Positions 17,353-34,547 of a stretch of 35,246 nt of DNA are shown one piece after another. The position numbers and the translations under genes were made by a program. Each line of letters begins with the position of its first letter. Position 1 is the stretch's first letter. Source of the DNA: Streptomyces glaucescens (GTDB taxonomy: Bacteria > Actinomycetota > Actinomycetes > Streptomycetales > Streptomycetaceae); the NCBI RefSeq assembly GCF_002154375.1, contig NZ_MUND01000144.1, positions 1-35,246 on the forward strand. Direction: 5' to 3'. Below the pieces are notes generated by a model. That model was not told the DNA's origin. It made no database searches and saw only the letters and a program-made list of their open reading frames with translations.

Positions 17353-18228
17353 ATGGGGAAGCATCGCAAGAAGAGGTACAACCGGCGGATAGTCATCGCC
17401 GCCGTCGCCATGAGCGCTGTGGCCGTTCCATCGGTGGCCGTGGCCTGCGGCGACTGGCAGAACGGCGAAGGCGGCCAGTTCGGTAGCACGGGGAAGACGG
17501 CGGGCGGGGGTCGCTGGAACGACGTCGACGACGCCCGCTGGAAGGACGCGGACCGGCACAGCCGCTGGAAGGGGCACCGGCACGACAGTGAGCCCACCGC
17601 GGCACCCTCGCAGACCGCGCCTGCGTCGACGAGCACCCCGAAGCCCGCAGCGCCGAAGCCCGCAGCGCCGAAGCCCGCAGCGCCGAAACCCACGGCGCCG
17701 AAGCCCGCAGCGCCGAAGCCCGCGGCGCCGAAGCCCACGGCAACCGTCTCTCCGAGTACTCCCGCACCCGCCACGACCCCCAGCGCTCCGAAGCCCACCG
17801 CCTCGGCGTCCCCGTCCTCTCCCGGCAGCTCACAGGCCACCCCCACGGCGTCGGGGGTCGCCGCCCGCATCGTGGAACTCGTCAACGCGGAACGTGGCAG
17901 GGCCGGTTGCTCGCCCGTGAAGCTGAACGCGACCCTGACCAAGGCCGCGCAGGCTCACAGCGCGGACATGGCGGCCCACCAGAACATGTCGCACACCGGT
18001 TCCGACGGGTCCTCGCCCGGCGACCGGATCACGCGTGCGGGTTACAGCTGGCGCACCTACGGCGAGAACGTCGCCTACGGTTACTCCACTCCGGAGCAGG
18101 TCATGGCGGGCTGGATGTCCAGTGCCGGCCACAAGGCCAACATCCTGAACTGCGGGTTCCAGGAGATCGGCGTCGGCCTCGCCCAGCCCGGCAACTACTG
18201 GACCCAGAACTTCGGAACCGCCCGGTGA
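17353..18228 (+). CDS. secreted CAP-domain (SCP/PR1-like) protein
   Basis: Exported protein of 291 residues. A basic N-terminus (GKHRKKRYNRR) and a hydrophobic stretch to about residue 31 end in VAVAC at Cys32. That may be a Sec signal or a loose lipobox, though the usual Leu at -3 is absent. A Gly/Trp/Asp-rich segment (33-75) and a Pro-rich wall-spanning linker follow, with about seven APKPA units at 95-130. The CAP domain occupies about 168-291. CAP signature parts are visible: LVNAERGRAG, HSADMAAHQNMSH, YGENVAYG, GWMSSAGHKANIL and YWTQNFG. Such proteins act outside the cell, and the biochemical role in actinomycetes is unsettled. Start: ATG 17353 with GTGAGG six bases upstream. It stands alone, with ISL3 transposase debris downstream. 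Confidence 0.9.
   Translation: MGKHRKKRYNRRIVIAAVAMSAVAVPSVAVACGDWQNGEGGQFGSTGKTAGGGRWNDVDDARWKDADRHSRWKGHRHDSEPTAAPSQTAPASTSTPKPAAPKPAAPKPAAPKPTAPKPAAPKPAAPKPTATVSPSTPAPATTPSAPKPTASASPSSPGSSQATPTASGVAARIVELVNAERGRAGCSPVKLNATLTKAAQAHSADMAAHQNMSHTGSDGSSPGDRITRAGYSWRTYGENVAYGYSTPEQVMAGWMSSAGHKANILNCGFQEIGVGLAQPGNYWTQNFGTAR
17638..17742 (+). repeat. 15-bp coding tandem repeat (KPAAP linker)
   Basis: About seven near-identical copies of CCGAAGCCCGCAGCG encode the Pro/Ala/Lys linker of the CAP protein. Such arrays can change copy number by slippage without shifting the frame. Confidence 0.85.
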
Positions 18229-18464
18229 GCCGCACCCGGTAGCCGGACCGCCGTTGAGCGGGATGGTGGTGGCCGACATGACTCGTGGGACGTACGCAGG
18301 TCGAGATGAACGTGTCGGCCTGGCGGTACGCGAGCACGTCGGCCCATTCCGTGGCGTCGGGGATGAGGCGCTCTCGCTCAGGGCCGCGGTGATGTCGCCG
18401 AACATCGGGCGCACTGCCGCCTGACCGGCGGGCACGTGCCCGTTTCTCGCTGATGGAGTTGAGT

Positions 18465-18860
18465 TCGCGTTCATGCGGACGCCGCTTCCGCTGCGAGAAC
18501 ACCGCCCGCACGGTGGTGAAACTCGCCGAGCAGATCGCGGGACTGACCAGTCCGCACAGGGCTCTGCCACGCCGGTTGTCGACGCGGATCGGGCCGGCGC
18601 CGGGCGGGAGCTCGTCCGGCGGCCGCGGCCGGCCTCGCCGTGGGCAAGGACACCCTCCGTACGGCTGGTGAGGGCCCTTCCCGAACCGGAGACCGGCGAG
18701 GTGGAGAGACGTGGATGCCCGGCGTCGACGACTTCGCCTTCCGCAAATGCCGCCACTACGGCACGGTATTGACCGGTGGCCACGCGCCGACCGCCGCACC
18801 TCCATGACGGCCGCGAGGGCGAAGACCTGGCCGCCAGGCTCCCAGGCCACCTGGAGGCCC
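18465..18860 (+). pseudogene. ISL3-family transposase remnant
   Basis: Fragments of one ISL3-type transposase lie in order but in different frames: RRFRCENTA and LAEQIAGLTSPHR (about 18480-18560), then LVRALPEPETGEVE (about 18660-18705), then GVDDFAFRKCRHYGTVL (about 18718-18770), then ATRRPPHLHDGREGEDLA (about 18779-18832). These match the zinc-finger end, the linker and the first catalytic Asp block (usually GVDDFALR) of ISL3 transposases. Several frameshifts and the missing second half show it is inactive. It stops about 50 bases from the end of the polyketide synthase gene. The stretch 18229-18464 contains nothing I can name. Confidence 0.8.
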
Positions 18861-18914
18861 GGAACCCGTCGGGCCCGCGCGTGGCCGTCGCCGTACGATC
18901 CAGGCGGATCGAGG

Positions 18915-27341
<8,427 letters not shown>

Positions 27342-27869
27342 TCGCTCGAACCCTCCCGTGGACTCGTAGGTGAGGATGGCGGCGCGCTCCGTCCGGTTCC
27401 CTCGGGACACCAGCACGGCGGACGTCGTGAACCAGGCCACCAGATGCTGTCGTCGACCGACGATCACGGGCAAGGCCCGGCACTGGGCGTGTTGACGACC
27501 TTTCGGTTGGAGTCGGCTGACGAGATCGGTTCGCAGGTCCCGTGGGAATGGTCGGGGGCAGCCCGGCGGGCTCCTTCCTGCCGACCGTTCCCACGGGGCT
27601 ACCAGGGCACGTGTCCGTTCTGGTCCTGGAAGGTTCCCGTCGGACCGTCCGCGTCGGCAGTGGTGAGACGCACGACGACCCTGACGCTGTCTTCGTGTCT
27701 TTCCGACCCCGGTCACGCAGATGGCGGCGGTTCTGGTTGCGCCGCGCAGGTAAGAGTGCGGAGCCCGGGTCTGGACGGTGTCACCGGGGCGGCCGGAGTG
27801 GGCCAGAGTGCCCTCACCTGCGGTGCCAGTCACCGGCGTGTCGCGGACCGGGCGGCTGCTCGTGGGCAT
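27342..27869. other. intergenic region upstream of the PKS
   Basis: Leader region of the polyketide synthase and trailer of the small ORF beyond it, both on the minus strand. The PKS frame stays open throughout but encodes Arg/Pro-rich text without domain character. The only clear structure is the hairpin at 27539-27597. No regulator gene, tRNA or complete mobile element is seen. Confidence 0.5.
27539..27597 (-). terminator. large hairpin between the TNT locus and PKS
   Basis: CCCGTGGGAA (27539-27548) pairs with TTCCCACGGG (27588-27597). One mismatch later GGTCGG pairs with CCGACC, and an inner AGCCC/GGGCT hairpin caps it. It most likely terminates transcripts from the toxin locus before the PKS, or acts as an attenuator in the PKS leader. 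Confidence 0.6.
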
Positions 27870-28115
27870 TCAGGTCCTGGTGAGCAGTCGCAGCAGGTGT
27901 GTGCAGGCGTCTGCTTCCCGTCTGTGCCGGGTGATGCTTTCCCAGGTGCCTCGCTCGTAGGCGCCGACCTCCCACGTGCCTGGCTCGTCGGGGGAGTGGC
28001 GCAGGTAGAGGAAGTCGGTGGGCGGGGGTGAGGGTTCGTGAACGCCTTGAATGAAGTAGTGGCCGTCGGCCACGCCCGCGGTACGCAGTGCGGTGTGCAG
28101 GGCGTGGCGGTCCAT
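27870..28115 (-). CDS. small protein, candidate immunity factor for the TNT toxin
   Basis: 81-residue cytoplasmic protein without signal peptide, starting at the ATG at 28115, only 13 bases after the stop of the TNT-domain toxin gene, so the two are almost certainly co-transcribed. The ribosome site is weak (GAAGAC), suggesting translational coupling. Visible features are an N-terminal helix (DRHALHTALRTAG), an aromatic strand region (HYFIQG, DFLYLRH), a central GTWEVGAYERGTWESI and a final helix ending LLRLL. I do not recognise the family. TNT toxins elsewhere are paired with a dedicated antidote (IFT in mycobacteria, a larger and unrelated-looking protein). Function here is inferred from position. 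Confidence 0.75.
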   Translation of the reverse strand: MDRHALHTALRTAGVADGHYFIQGVHEPSPPPTDFLYLRHSPDEPGTWEVGAYERGTWESITRHRREADACTHLLRLLTRT

Positions 28116-28128
28116 GTCGGCGTCTTCG

Positions 28129-28818
28129 CTATCCGGCGGCGCGGGTGAGATAGCCGTGGTCCAACAGCCATTTGACGTTCAGGCGCTCTCCGTCCCCGGG
28201 GGGAAGCAGCGCGGGGTCGAGTTTGATCTGCTGGCCGCCGCCGGGCTGTTCGAACCAGGGGGCGATGACGCCCTGCCAGACCGGGAAAGGCTGCTCGACG
28301 GTGTAGCGGTGGTAGTCGCAGGGGTAGGCAGGTTCACGGGTGTTGAGGTTCTGCGGCGGCAGGGCCCGCTTGGCGTAAGGGTCGCCGGCCGGGGCGAGGT
28401 AGGAGCCGTACTCGGAGCCGAAGCGGTCCAGGTCCTCGCCCACCTCGAGGACCTCGACGTGCTTGTCGACCTCGCCGTTGGTCTCGGTGAAGCCGTCATT
28501 GGGCGGGTACTTCCAGCCCGCCGGCCCACTGGCGTCTCCGTCCTTCCAGTACTTGGCCAGGAACGCGCGCGTCGACAGGCCGCCGGTGCGCTGGTAGTTC
28601 CTCAGCAGTGGGCCCACCGGCGCCTCCCAGGAGCGGGGCAGGTGTTCCGGGCCCAGCCGAGCGTCGCCCTGGTAGGCACCGGTGCACGAGGCCGGGCGCG
28701 GTCCCGTCTGTGCCGCGCGGCGAGGCTCGTCAGGGGCGGCGGTCGCGGCAGCAGGGGTCAGTGTCGTGGTCAGAGCCAGGGCGAGGGCGGACAGGGCAGC
28801 GCGCGTGCGGTTCTTCAC
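28129..28818 (-). CDS. secreted TNT-domain toxin (NAD+ glycohydrolase type)
   Basis: 229-residue exported protein carrying a TNT (tuberculosis necrotizing toxin) domain, the catalytic part of mycobacterial CpnT that destroys NAD+. A Sec signal occupies about 1-28 (TRAALSALALALTTTL then PAAATAA). A spacer follows, then the TNT domain (about 105-226) with the family text LDRFGSEYGSYLAPAG, RALPPQNLN, YHRYTVEQPFPVWQG, IAPWFEQPGGGQQ and LLDHGYL. Arg132 and Tyr140, and Gln196 or Gln197, are likely equivalents of known TNT active-site residues, judged from spacing only. The GTG start at 28818 has AGGAG eight bases upstream. Unlike CpnT it has no channel domain or polymorphic-toxin scaffold, so it is simply secreted. 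The adjacent small gene probably protects the producer. Targets would be competitors or predators. Confidence 0.88.
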   Translation of the reverse strand: MKNRTRAALSALALALTTTLTPAAATAAPDEPRRAAQTGPRPASCTGAYQGDARLGPEHLPRSWEAPVGPLLRNYQRTGGLSTRAFLAKYWKDGDASGPAGWKYPPNDGFTETNGEVDKHVEVLEVGEDLDRFGSEYGSYLAPAGDPYAKRALPPQNLNTREPAYPCDYHRYTVEQPFPVWQGVIAPWFEQPGGGQQIKLDPALLPPGDGERLNVKWLLDHGYLTRAAG

Positions 28819-29345
28819 GTGTCGTACTCCTGTGCGTGTCGACGGCGGAGCCCTTTTCCGGATCCGCAGGTTCGCCGCGCCGTGCGGCGAAGCGGCAGCG
28901 CAACGTGCGCGGTGATTCCGGAAGCTGAAGTCGCCGGGGCGTCGTCGATCGCCCGACTTCAGAATGCGACCGCCCGGACTCGTTCGGAGTGAAGTTCAAC
29001 GACCAGGCGACAGCATGGACTGGTGTTCCCGCAGCCGGCGGCGGGGTGGCCGTCCGGCATCACCCAACCTCCGACTGGCAGCCGGTCGAACGGTTCCGCG
29101 GGTCTTCCCACCGCGGCGCGGCGCGGTGTCAGGGCGGGGGCGGACCCCGTGGCGGAGGTCGGCGCCGGTCAGTCCCTTGAGCGGGGTGTTTCCGGCGCCC
29201 AGTGCGCTTCACCGGTGTGCTCGCACGTGGCGGTGGTGTGAGTTTCCCGGTTCGGTCAGGGGTGCCTTGCGGCCGTCGGCTGACCGCCCGACAGATCCGC
29301 CACCGCGCGCGGCTGCCTCGGGGACGGGGGGACGCTCGGGCGGAT
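28819..29345. other. intergenic region upstream of the TNT toxin
   Basis: No supported gene. It holds the promoter side of the TNT operon on the right and the trailer of the His-rich copper-associated gene on the left in minus-strand sense. I see no clear terminator or repeat. Confidence 0.5.
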
Positions 29346-30302
29346 TCAGTGTCCCTTGCCGTCATGGCTGTGCCCGCCGGGGCTGCCGGTGCCTGCCGTG
29401 GTGGTGCCGGTGTGGACGGTGAAGGCGGCGGTGTGGACGGTGTCTCGGTGCTTGAAGTCGAGGAAGAGACGGTACGTGCCGAGGGTGGGGGCGGTGGCCA
29501 TGAAGGTGATGGCGGGGCCGGGCTGGGTGACGGCGTCGCCGGGTTCGCCTTCGGGGTGGACGTGGAGGTAGGCGAGGTCTCCGGCGCGCAGGGCGACGAG
29601 GTGGCCGTAGGCACCGAGGTAGGGCTCGAGGTCGGTGACTGGCTTGCCGTCCTTGGCCACGCTCAGCGTCACCTCGCTCATCGCACCGGGGACGAGGTTG
29701 CCGCTCAGGGTGACGGTGTAGCCGTCGGTCTCGGCTGTGGCCCGCTGCGGGGGCAGCTCGCGGGGCTGGTAGGCGCCGGCGACGGCGAGGTCGGCGCCGA
29801 GGGTCAGGCCGGTGGCTCCCGGCTTGGCCGGGGTGAAGTCGGCGAAGACGCGGTAATCGCCTGCCGCGGGCAGCTCGACAGGGGTGCTCCAGGTGCCGTC
29901 GGCGTTGCGGGTGGGGTGCAGGTGGCGAAAGGTGTTCAGGTCGTGTGAGGCGACGATGAGGTGGAGTTCCTTGTCATGGGTCTTGGTGTAGTCGGTGACG
30001 GGCTTGCCGCTTTCGTCCTTGATGGCGAAGCGCAGGGAGGTCTCCCGGCCCGCGGTGATGCGCGGGGTGTGGAGGTCGAGGGTGTAGCCGTCCCGGGAGA
30101 CCTGCAGTCCGGCGGGGAGGGCCGACGTTTTTTCCGGGTGCTGCTCGCGGTGGTTCATCGCGGTGTTCTCCTGGTGTGGGGCGTGCTGTGAGCCAGCGGG
30201 GGGAGCGGTGATCGGATCGGCCGCGGTTCCTATGCCGTACGCGGCGCTGAACGTCATGCCGAGCGCGACTGCGAACACGGTGACCTTGAGGGTGTTGTTC
30301 AT
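29346..30302 (-). CDS. exported His-rich copper-associated protein
   Basis: 318-residue exported protein. An N-terminal hydrophobic segment (VTVFAVALGMTFSAAYGIG, about 8-26) acts as signal or anchor. Two beta-sandwich-like halves follow, each with His clusters suited to metal binding: HDKELHLIVASHD, FRHLHP at about 120-135, and YLHVHPEG at about 250-257. The C-terminus ends in GGHSHDGKGH. I do not know a named family; it resembles exported FixH/YtkA-like proteins found beside copper genes. It is divergent from copZ-copA, and its promoter carries a CsoR-type palindrome inside the spacer, so it is very probably copper-induced. A role in binding or sequestering copper outside the membrane is likely but inferred. 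The ATG at 30302 has GGAGG five bases upstream. Confidence 0.85.
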   Translation of the reverse strand: MNNTLKVTVFAVALGMTFSAAYGIGTAADPITAPPAGSQHAPHQENTAMNHREQHPEKTSALPAGLQVSRDGYTLDLHTPRITAGRETSLRFAIKDESGKPVTDYTKTHDKELHLIVASHDLNTFRHLHPTRNADGTWSTPVELPAAGDYRVFADFTPAKPGATGLTLGADLAVAGAYQPRELPPQRATAETDGYTVTLSGNLVPGAMSEVTLSVAKDGKPVTDLEPYLGAYGHLVALRAGDLAYLHVHPEGEPGDAVTQPGPAITFMATAPTLGTYRLFLDFKHRDTVHTAAFTVHTGTTTAGTGSPGGHSHDGKGH

Positions 30303-30353
30303 CGTTGCCTCCGGACGAAGAGTGGAGTAGGCGTCGGCCGGCTCCCACGCCGC

Positions 30354-30381
30354 AACATACCCCCCTAGGGTATGTAGTCAA
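30354..30381 (-). promoter_or_regulatory. CsoR-type operator inside the promoter spacer
   Basis: Read on the minus strand, a -35 TTGACT (30376-30381) and a -10 TATGTT (30354-30359) are separated by 16 bases. The palindrome ACATACCC-N5-GGGTATGT (30355-30375) fills the spacer. A copper-sensing CsoR tetramer bound here would block RNA polymerase until copper (I) releases it. Confidence 0.8.
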
Positions 30382-30820
30382 GCAGGGCGACTTGGCGTGT
30401 CGCCTCGGCGGGGGTTTCGGGGCGGGCTAGACGTCGCGCGCCGTCAGCCGTCAGCCGTCAACTGCCAGCCGCCAGCTGCCGTGCGCCGGGGGCGCTCGTT
30501 GTCGGGCGCTGGCGGGCGTGGAGTCGGGCGGCAGGGGTGGCGCTGTCCAGGGAGGCGTGGTTTCCGCCTCCAGTGGCGGCCGCAATGACATGCGGCCCGC
30601 CGATTCGGACACCGCGCGTGCCCTCGGCCGCCGTCACCGGCTCGCCCCCCGCGTGCCCTGGGAGGTGCGGGCGGGAGTGTCCCGATCGGCGGGCTGCATG
30701 TCGTTGCAGCAGGTCACACCCTTGCGTGACGGTGGAGGCGCGGAGAGAACCTCGCGGACCACCTGCCGCGTGTCGGCCGATTTCGTGCGAGGGCGCCGCA
30801 GTCGTGCAGCCGTTCACCCC
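30382..30820. other. divergent intergenic region of the copper locus
   Basis: No supported gene lies between the two copper promoters. A small run of direct repeats (CGTCAGC three times, about 30438-30461) is visible. Open frames on both strands lack recognisable products. Confidence 0.45.
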
Positions 30821-30880
30821 TTGCCTTGCATACGGGTACGGGGTATATCTAAAGTCATTCCAGATACCCCCTAGGGGTAT
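30821..30880 (+). promoter_or_regulatory. copZ-copA promoter with CsoR-type box
   Basis: A -35-like TTGCCT (30821-30826), 17 bases, and a -10-like TATATC (30844-30849) are followed by the near-perfect palindrome ATACCCC-CTA-GGGGTAT (30864-30880). This matches the actinobacterial CsoR operator type. The box would overlap the transcription start, 29 bases before the copZ ATG. Confidence 0.8.
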
Positions 30881-30908
30881 CCGTCCCGCCTGGTAATGGA
30901 GAACCCGC

Positions 30909-31193
30909 ATGTCTTCGTCCTGCTGCTCCCCTAACAACACCTGCTCCACCACCGCCGACTCGTCGGTGGCCGTGGAGGGGACCCGAACCGTCTACGCGGT
31001 GGCGGGTATGACCTGTGGCCACTGCAAGGACACGCTCACCAAGGCGATCGGGGGTGTGGAAGGTGTCAGCCGCGTGGAGGTGGACATCGCCTCCGGCCAG
31101 GTGACCGTGATCAGCTCTGGCGAACTGGACGACAAGGTGATCACCGACGTCGTGCGCGACGCGGGCTACGAAATCACCGGCCGCGCCGCCTGA
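30909..31193 (+). CDS. copZ: copper chaperone (HMA domain)
   Basis: 94-residue cytoplasmic metallochaperone that binds Cu(I) and hands it to the copper-exporting ATPase encoded next. The HMA fold covers about 26-92, with the metal loop GMTCGHC at 33-39 and AGYEI near the end. The N-terminus has an unusual extra Cys cluster (SSSCCSPNNTC) that could form a second Cu(I) site or help in copper storage; standard CopZ proteins of about 70 residues lack it. Start: ATG 30909 after GGAGAA. Expression is expected under CsoR control from the palindrome just upstream. An intercistronic hairpin separates it from copA. Confidence 0.93.
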   Translation: MSSSCCSPNNTCSTTADSSVAVEGTRTVYAVAGMTCGHCKDTLTKAIGGVEGVSRVEVDIASGQVTVISSGELDDKVITDVVRDAGYEITGRAA

Positions 31194-31217
31194 CCCATCG
31201 CTTCCCCTTTCTCTTTC

Positions 31218-31253
31218 CGGACGGCCGGGGCCCAACCGCGCCCCGGCCGTCCG
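31218..31253 (+). terminator. intercistronic hairpin between copZ and copA
   Basis: CGGACGGCCGGGGC (31218-31231) pairs perfectly with GCCCCGGCCGTCCG (31240-31253), an 8-base loop between. It probably causes partial termination or protects the upstream RNA, so that the chaperone is made in excess of the pump. Confidence 0.75.
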
Positions 31254-31271
31254 TCGGCACGAGGAGTACGC

Positions 31272-33548
31272 ATGAGCACCATCACCGCGACCACCGGCAC
31301 CACCGAGGTCGAACTCGCCATCGGCGGCATGACCTGCGCCTCGTGCGCGGCCCGGATCGAGAAGAAGCTCAACCGCATGGAGGGCGTGAGCGCGACCGTC
31401 AACTACGCGACGGAGAAGGCGAAGGTCACCTTTGACGTCGAGGTGAGCGTCGCGGACCTGATAGGCGCCGTCGAGGCGACCGGCTACACCGCCCGCGAAC
31501 CCGAACCGCCCAGAGCCCCCGCCGGTGATCCTGGTGCGAGCGGCCCCGGGGAGGTGAGCGCGGACGAGGCGGCTGCCTTGCGGCCGCTTCGGCAGCGGCT
31601 GATCACCGCGCTGGTGCTGTCGGTCCCGGTGATCGCGATGGCGATGGCCCCGGCCCTGCAGTTCGAGCACTGGCAGTGGCTCTCTCTGACCCTCGCCGCG
31701 CCGGTCGTCACCTACGCGGCCTGGCCGTTCCACAAGGCTGCGTTCACCAATGCCCGGCACGGCGCCGCCACCATGGACACTCTCATCTCCCTCGGGACCT
31801 CGGCGGCGTTCCTGTGGTCGCTGTGGGCGCTGTTCCTCGGCACCGCGGGCACGCCCGGAATGACGCATCCATTCGAGCTGACCATCACCCGCACCGACGG
31901 CTCGGCCAACATCTACCTCGAAGCCGCGGCCGGAGTCACGGCCTTCATCCTGGCGGGCCGCTACTTCGAGGCCCGCTCCAAGCGCAAGGCCGGCGCCGCG
32001 CTCAAGGCCCTGCTGGAACTCGGAGCGAAGGACGTCACCGTGCTGCGCGGCGGCCGTGAGGAGCGCATCCCGACCGGGGGGCTGCAGGTGGGCGACCACT
32101 TCGTGGTCCGCCCCGGAGAGAAGATCGCCACCGACGGCCTGGTGGTCGAGGGCTCGTCCGCGGTGGACGCGTCGATGCTCACCGGCGAGTCCGTCCCCGT
32201 CGAGGTCTCGGTCGGCGACAGCGTCACGGGCGCCACTCTGAACGCCGGCGGCCGTCTGGTCGTCGAGGCCACCCGGGTCGGCGCCGACACCCATCTCGCC
32301 CGGATGGCCAAGCTGGTCGAGGACGCGCAGAACGGGAAGGCCGCCGCCCAGCGCCTCGCCGACCGGATCTCCGGAGTCTTCGTCCCCATCGTCATCGCGC
32401 TCGCGCTCGGCACCCTCGGCTTCTGGCTGGGCAACGGGGCGGGCTGGACCGCCGCGTTCACCGCCGCCGTCGCCGTACTGATCATCGCCTGCCCGTGCGC
32501 CCTGGGGCTCGCGACCCCGACCGCGCTCCTGGTCGGCACCGGACGTGGTGCCCAGCTCGGCATCCTCATCAAGGGCCCGGAGGTCCTGGAGTCGACCCGC
32601 AAGGTCGACATGATTCTCCTGGACAAGACCGGCACCGTCACCACCGGCAGGATGACCCTCCTCGCCGTCCACACCGCCGAGGGCACGGACGGCACCGAGG
32701 TGCTGCGCCTGGCCGGTGCACTGGAGCACGCCTCCGAGCACCCCATCGCCCAGGCCGTCGCCCAGGGTGCCGCCACCGAGGTGGGAGACCTGCCCGGCCC
32801 GGAGGACTTCGCCAACATCACCGGCCTCGGCGTCCAGGGCATCGTCGAGGGCCACGCCGTCCTGGTGGGCCGCGAGAGGCTGCTGGCCGAGTGGGCCATC
32901 GAACTGCCCGACGCCCTGAAGGAGGCCAAGGCCGCGGCTGAGGCCGCCGGCCGGACCGCCATCGCGGTGGCGTGGGACGGCGAGGCCCGCGCGGTTCTCG
33001 AGGTCGCAGACGCCGTCAAGGCCACCAGCGCCGAGGCCGTCACCCGCCTGAAGGCCCTTGGGCTGACACCGATCCTGCTGACCGGCGACAACCGGGCCGT
33101 CGCCGAAGCGGTGGCGGCAGAGGTCGGTATCGACCAGGTCATCGCGGAGGTGATGCCCGAGGACAAGGTCGAGACGGTCAAGCGCCTGCAGGCCGAAGGG
33201 CGCAGCGTGGCCATGGTGGGCGATGGTGTCAATGACGCGGCCGCGCTCGCCCAGGCCGACCTCGGGCTGGCCATGGGCACCGGCACCGACGCCGCCATCG
33301 AGGCCGGCGACCTGACCCTGGTCCGCGGAGACCTGCGTGCGGCGGTCGACGCGATCCGGTTGTCCCGCAACACCCTGGGCACCATCAAGTCCAACCTCTT
33401 CTGGGCCTTCGGCTACAACGTCGCGGCCCTGCCGCTGGCCGCGGCCGGACTGCTCAACCCGATGATCGCCGGAGCCGCCATGGCGTTCTCCTCGGTCTTC
33501 GTCGTCGGCAACAGCCTGCGCCTGCGGTCCTTCCGCCCCCTCGCCTGA
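31272..33548 (+). CDS. copA: copper-exporting P1B-type ATPase
   Basis: 758-residue inner-membrane Cu(I) efflux pump. A single N-terminal HMA domain has GMTCASC at 19-25. Eight transmembrane helices are expected; visible pairs include about 110-165 and 375-425. Family motifs in order: actuator TGES 304-307, membrane copper site CPC 407-409, phosphorylation DKTGT with Asp451, the SEHPIA nucleotide-binding His-Pro, and the hinge [10 protein letters not shown] from 650. The late-helix Tyr-Asn (FGYNVAALP) and Met-Ser-type residues ([17 protein letters not shown]) define the PIB-1 copper subgroup. Start: ATG 31272 after GAGGAG. It follows copZ after 78 bases and shares the CsoR-controlled promoter upstream. 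The locus lacks csoR itself, which must lie elsewhere. Confidence 0.96.
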   Translation: MSTITATTGTTEVELAIGGMTCASCAARIEKKLNRMEGVSATVNYATEKAKVTFDVEVSVADLIGAVEATGYTAREPEPPRAPAGDPGASGPGEVSADEAAALRPLRQRLITALVLSVPVIAMAMAPALQFEHWQWLSLTLAAPVVTYAAWPFHKAAFTNARHGAATMDTLISLGTSAAFLWSLWALFLGTAGTPGMTHPFELTITRTDGSANIYLEAAAGVTAFILAGRYFEARSKRKAGAALKALLELGAKDVTVLRGGREERIPTGGLQVGDHFVVRPGEKIATDGLVVEGSSAVDASMLTGESVPVEVSVGDSVTGATLNAGGRLVVEATRVGADTHLARMAKLVEDAQNGKAAAQRLADRISGVFVPIVIALALGTLGFWLGNGAGWTAAFTAAVAVLIIACPCALGLATPTALLVGTGRGAQLGILIKGPEVLESTRKVDMILLDKTGTVTTGRMTLLAVHTAEGTDGTEVLRLAGALEHASEHPIAQAVAQGAATEVGDLPGPEDFANITGLGVQGIVEGHAVLVGRERLLAEWAIELPDALKEAKAAAEAAGRTAIAVAWDGEARAVLEVADAVKATSAEAVTRLKALGLTPILLTGDNRAVAEAVAAEVGIDQVIAEVMPEDKVETVKRLQAEGRSVAMVGDGVNDAAALAQADLGLAMGTGTDAAIEAGDLTLVRGDLRAAVDAIRLSRNTLGTIKSNLFWAFGYNVAALPLAAAGLLNPMIAGAAMAFSSVFVVGNSLRLRSFRPLA

Positions 33549-33848
<300 letters not shown>

Positions 33849-34505
33849 TCAGGCGGAGACCGATCGGAGGGGCAGTTCGATGATCGCGTAAGCGAGCAGC
33901 GCGCAAGGCGCGGCTGCCGCCAGGGTGAGGGCGCGCTCCCGGTGTGTACGGGCCAGGAGCAGGGGGACGAGGGCGAAGACCGCGAAACAGACCGTGGCTT
34001 GGGGCATGTAACGGAGGTCCCAGGTGTACATCAGCCCTTCCATCCCGAAGAGTCCGGCGAACGCGGCCAGGCCGGCGATGCGGCGCCGCCCGTCCTTGCC
34101 GCGCCGCCACCAGTGCCCCGCGACGCCGAAGAGCGGCCCCGCTACGCATGCCATGCCGAGCCAGAGGAGCGGGAAGAGCAGCGCACCCATGCCGTCGCGG
34201 CCGAACTCGGCGTAGCCGTAGTACCCCATGACGAGTCCGACCTCCGCGCCCGCCCCGCCGACCGCAGCCCGGGACAAGGTGCCCCGGCGGGCGAGCAGGG
34301 CTCCGGTGGCGAATGCGCAGGCAGCCCACACGGAGCCGGAGTTGGCGAGCTGGTTCCAGGCTCCCGGGAGCCACCCCTGCGCCAGATTGGTGAGCACGCC
34401 GAACAGCAGCCCGCCTGCTGTTGCCGCCGCGACAGCGGTGACCGTCGCAGTGCGCGGCTCCGTCAGACTCGCCGGGGTCCTGGTCTTCTCCGCGGATACG
34501 CTCAT
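33849..34505 (-). CDS. DUF6518-like multi-pass membrane protein
   Basis: Integral membrane protein of about 218 residues with five to six hydrophobic helices (near 25-45, 60-75, 84-100, 108-128, 145-160 and 170-215). It begins with a short soluble tail (MSVSAEKTRTPASLTEPRT). The pattern NLAQGWLPGAWNQLANSGSVW followed by FATGAL resembles the DUF6518 family of actinobacterial membrane proteins of unknown function. I chose the ATG at 34505, with GAGAAAG eight bases upstream; GTG 34514 is the alternative. The region just upstream carries three 13-bp-phased TGTATACA-type operators, so it is probably repressed by the adjacent TetR-family regulator. Such regulator-controlled small membrane proteins may act in efflux or membrane stress, but nothing in the sequence proves it. 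Confidence 0.8.
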   Translation of the reverse strand: MSVSAEKTRTPASLTEPRTATVTAVAAATAGGLLFGVLTNLAQGWLPGAWNQLANSGSVWAACAFATGALLARRGTLSRAAVGGAGAEVGLVMGYYGYAEFGRDGMGALLFPLLWLGMACVAGPLFGVAGHWWRRGKDGRRRIAGLAAFAGLFGMEGLMYTWDLRYMPQATVCFAVFALVPLLLARTHRERALTLAAAAPCALLAYAIIELPLRSVSA

Positions 34506-34547
34506 ACCTGTCACTTTCTCGTATCGCCGATCACTCTATGAGCGCAG

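Noticed and set aside
17638..17742. Tandem repeat that could be mistaken for a CRISPR array
   Set aside because: Units are contiguous 15-mers with no spacers and encode an in-frame Pro-rich linker.
27342..27869. N-terminal extension of the PKS to an upstream start
   Set aside because: The frame is open, but the added 176 residues lack domain character and include the large hairpin; the GTG at 27341 has a ribosome site and matches the ligase N-terminus.
30855..32855. Minus-strand open frame of about 666 codons opposite copA
   Set aside because: Antisense to a well-defined P-type ATPase; composition is a frame shadow.
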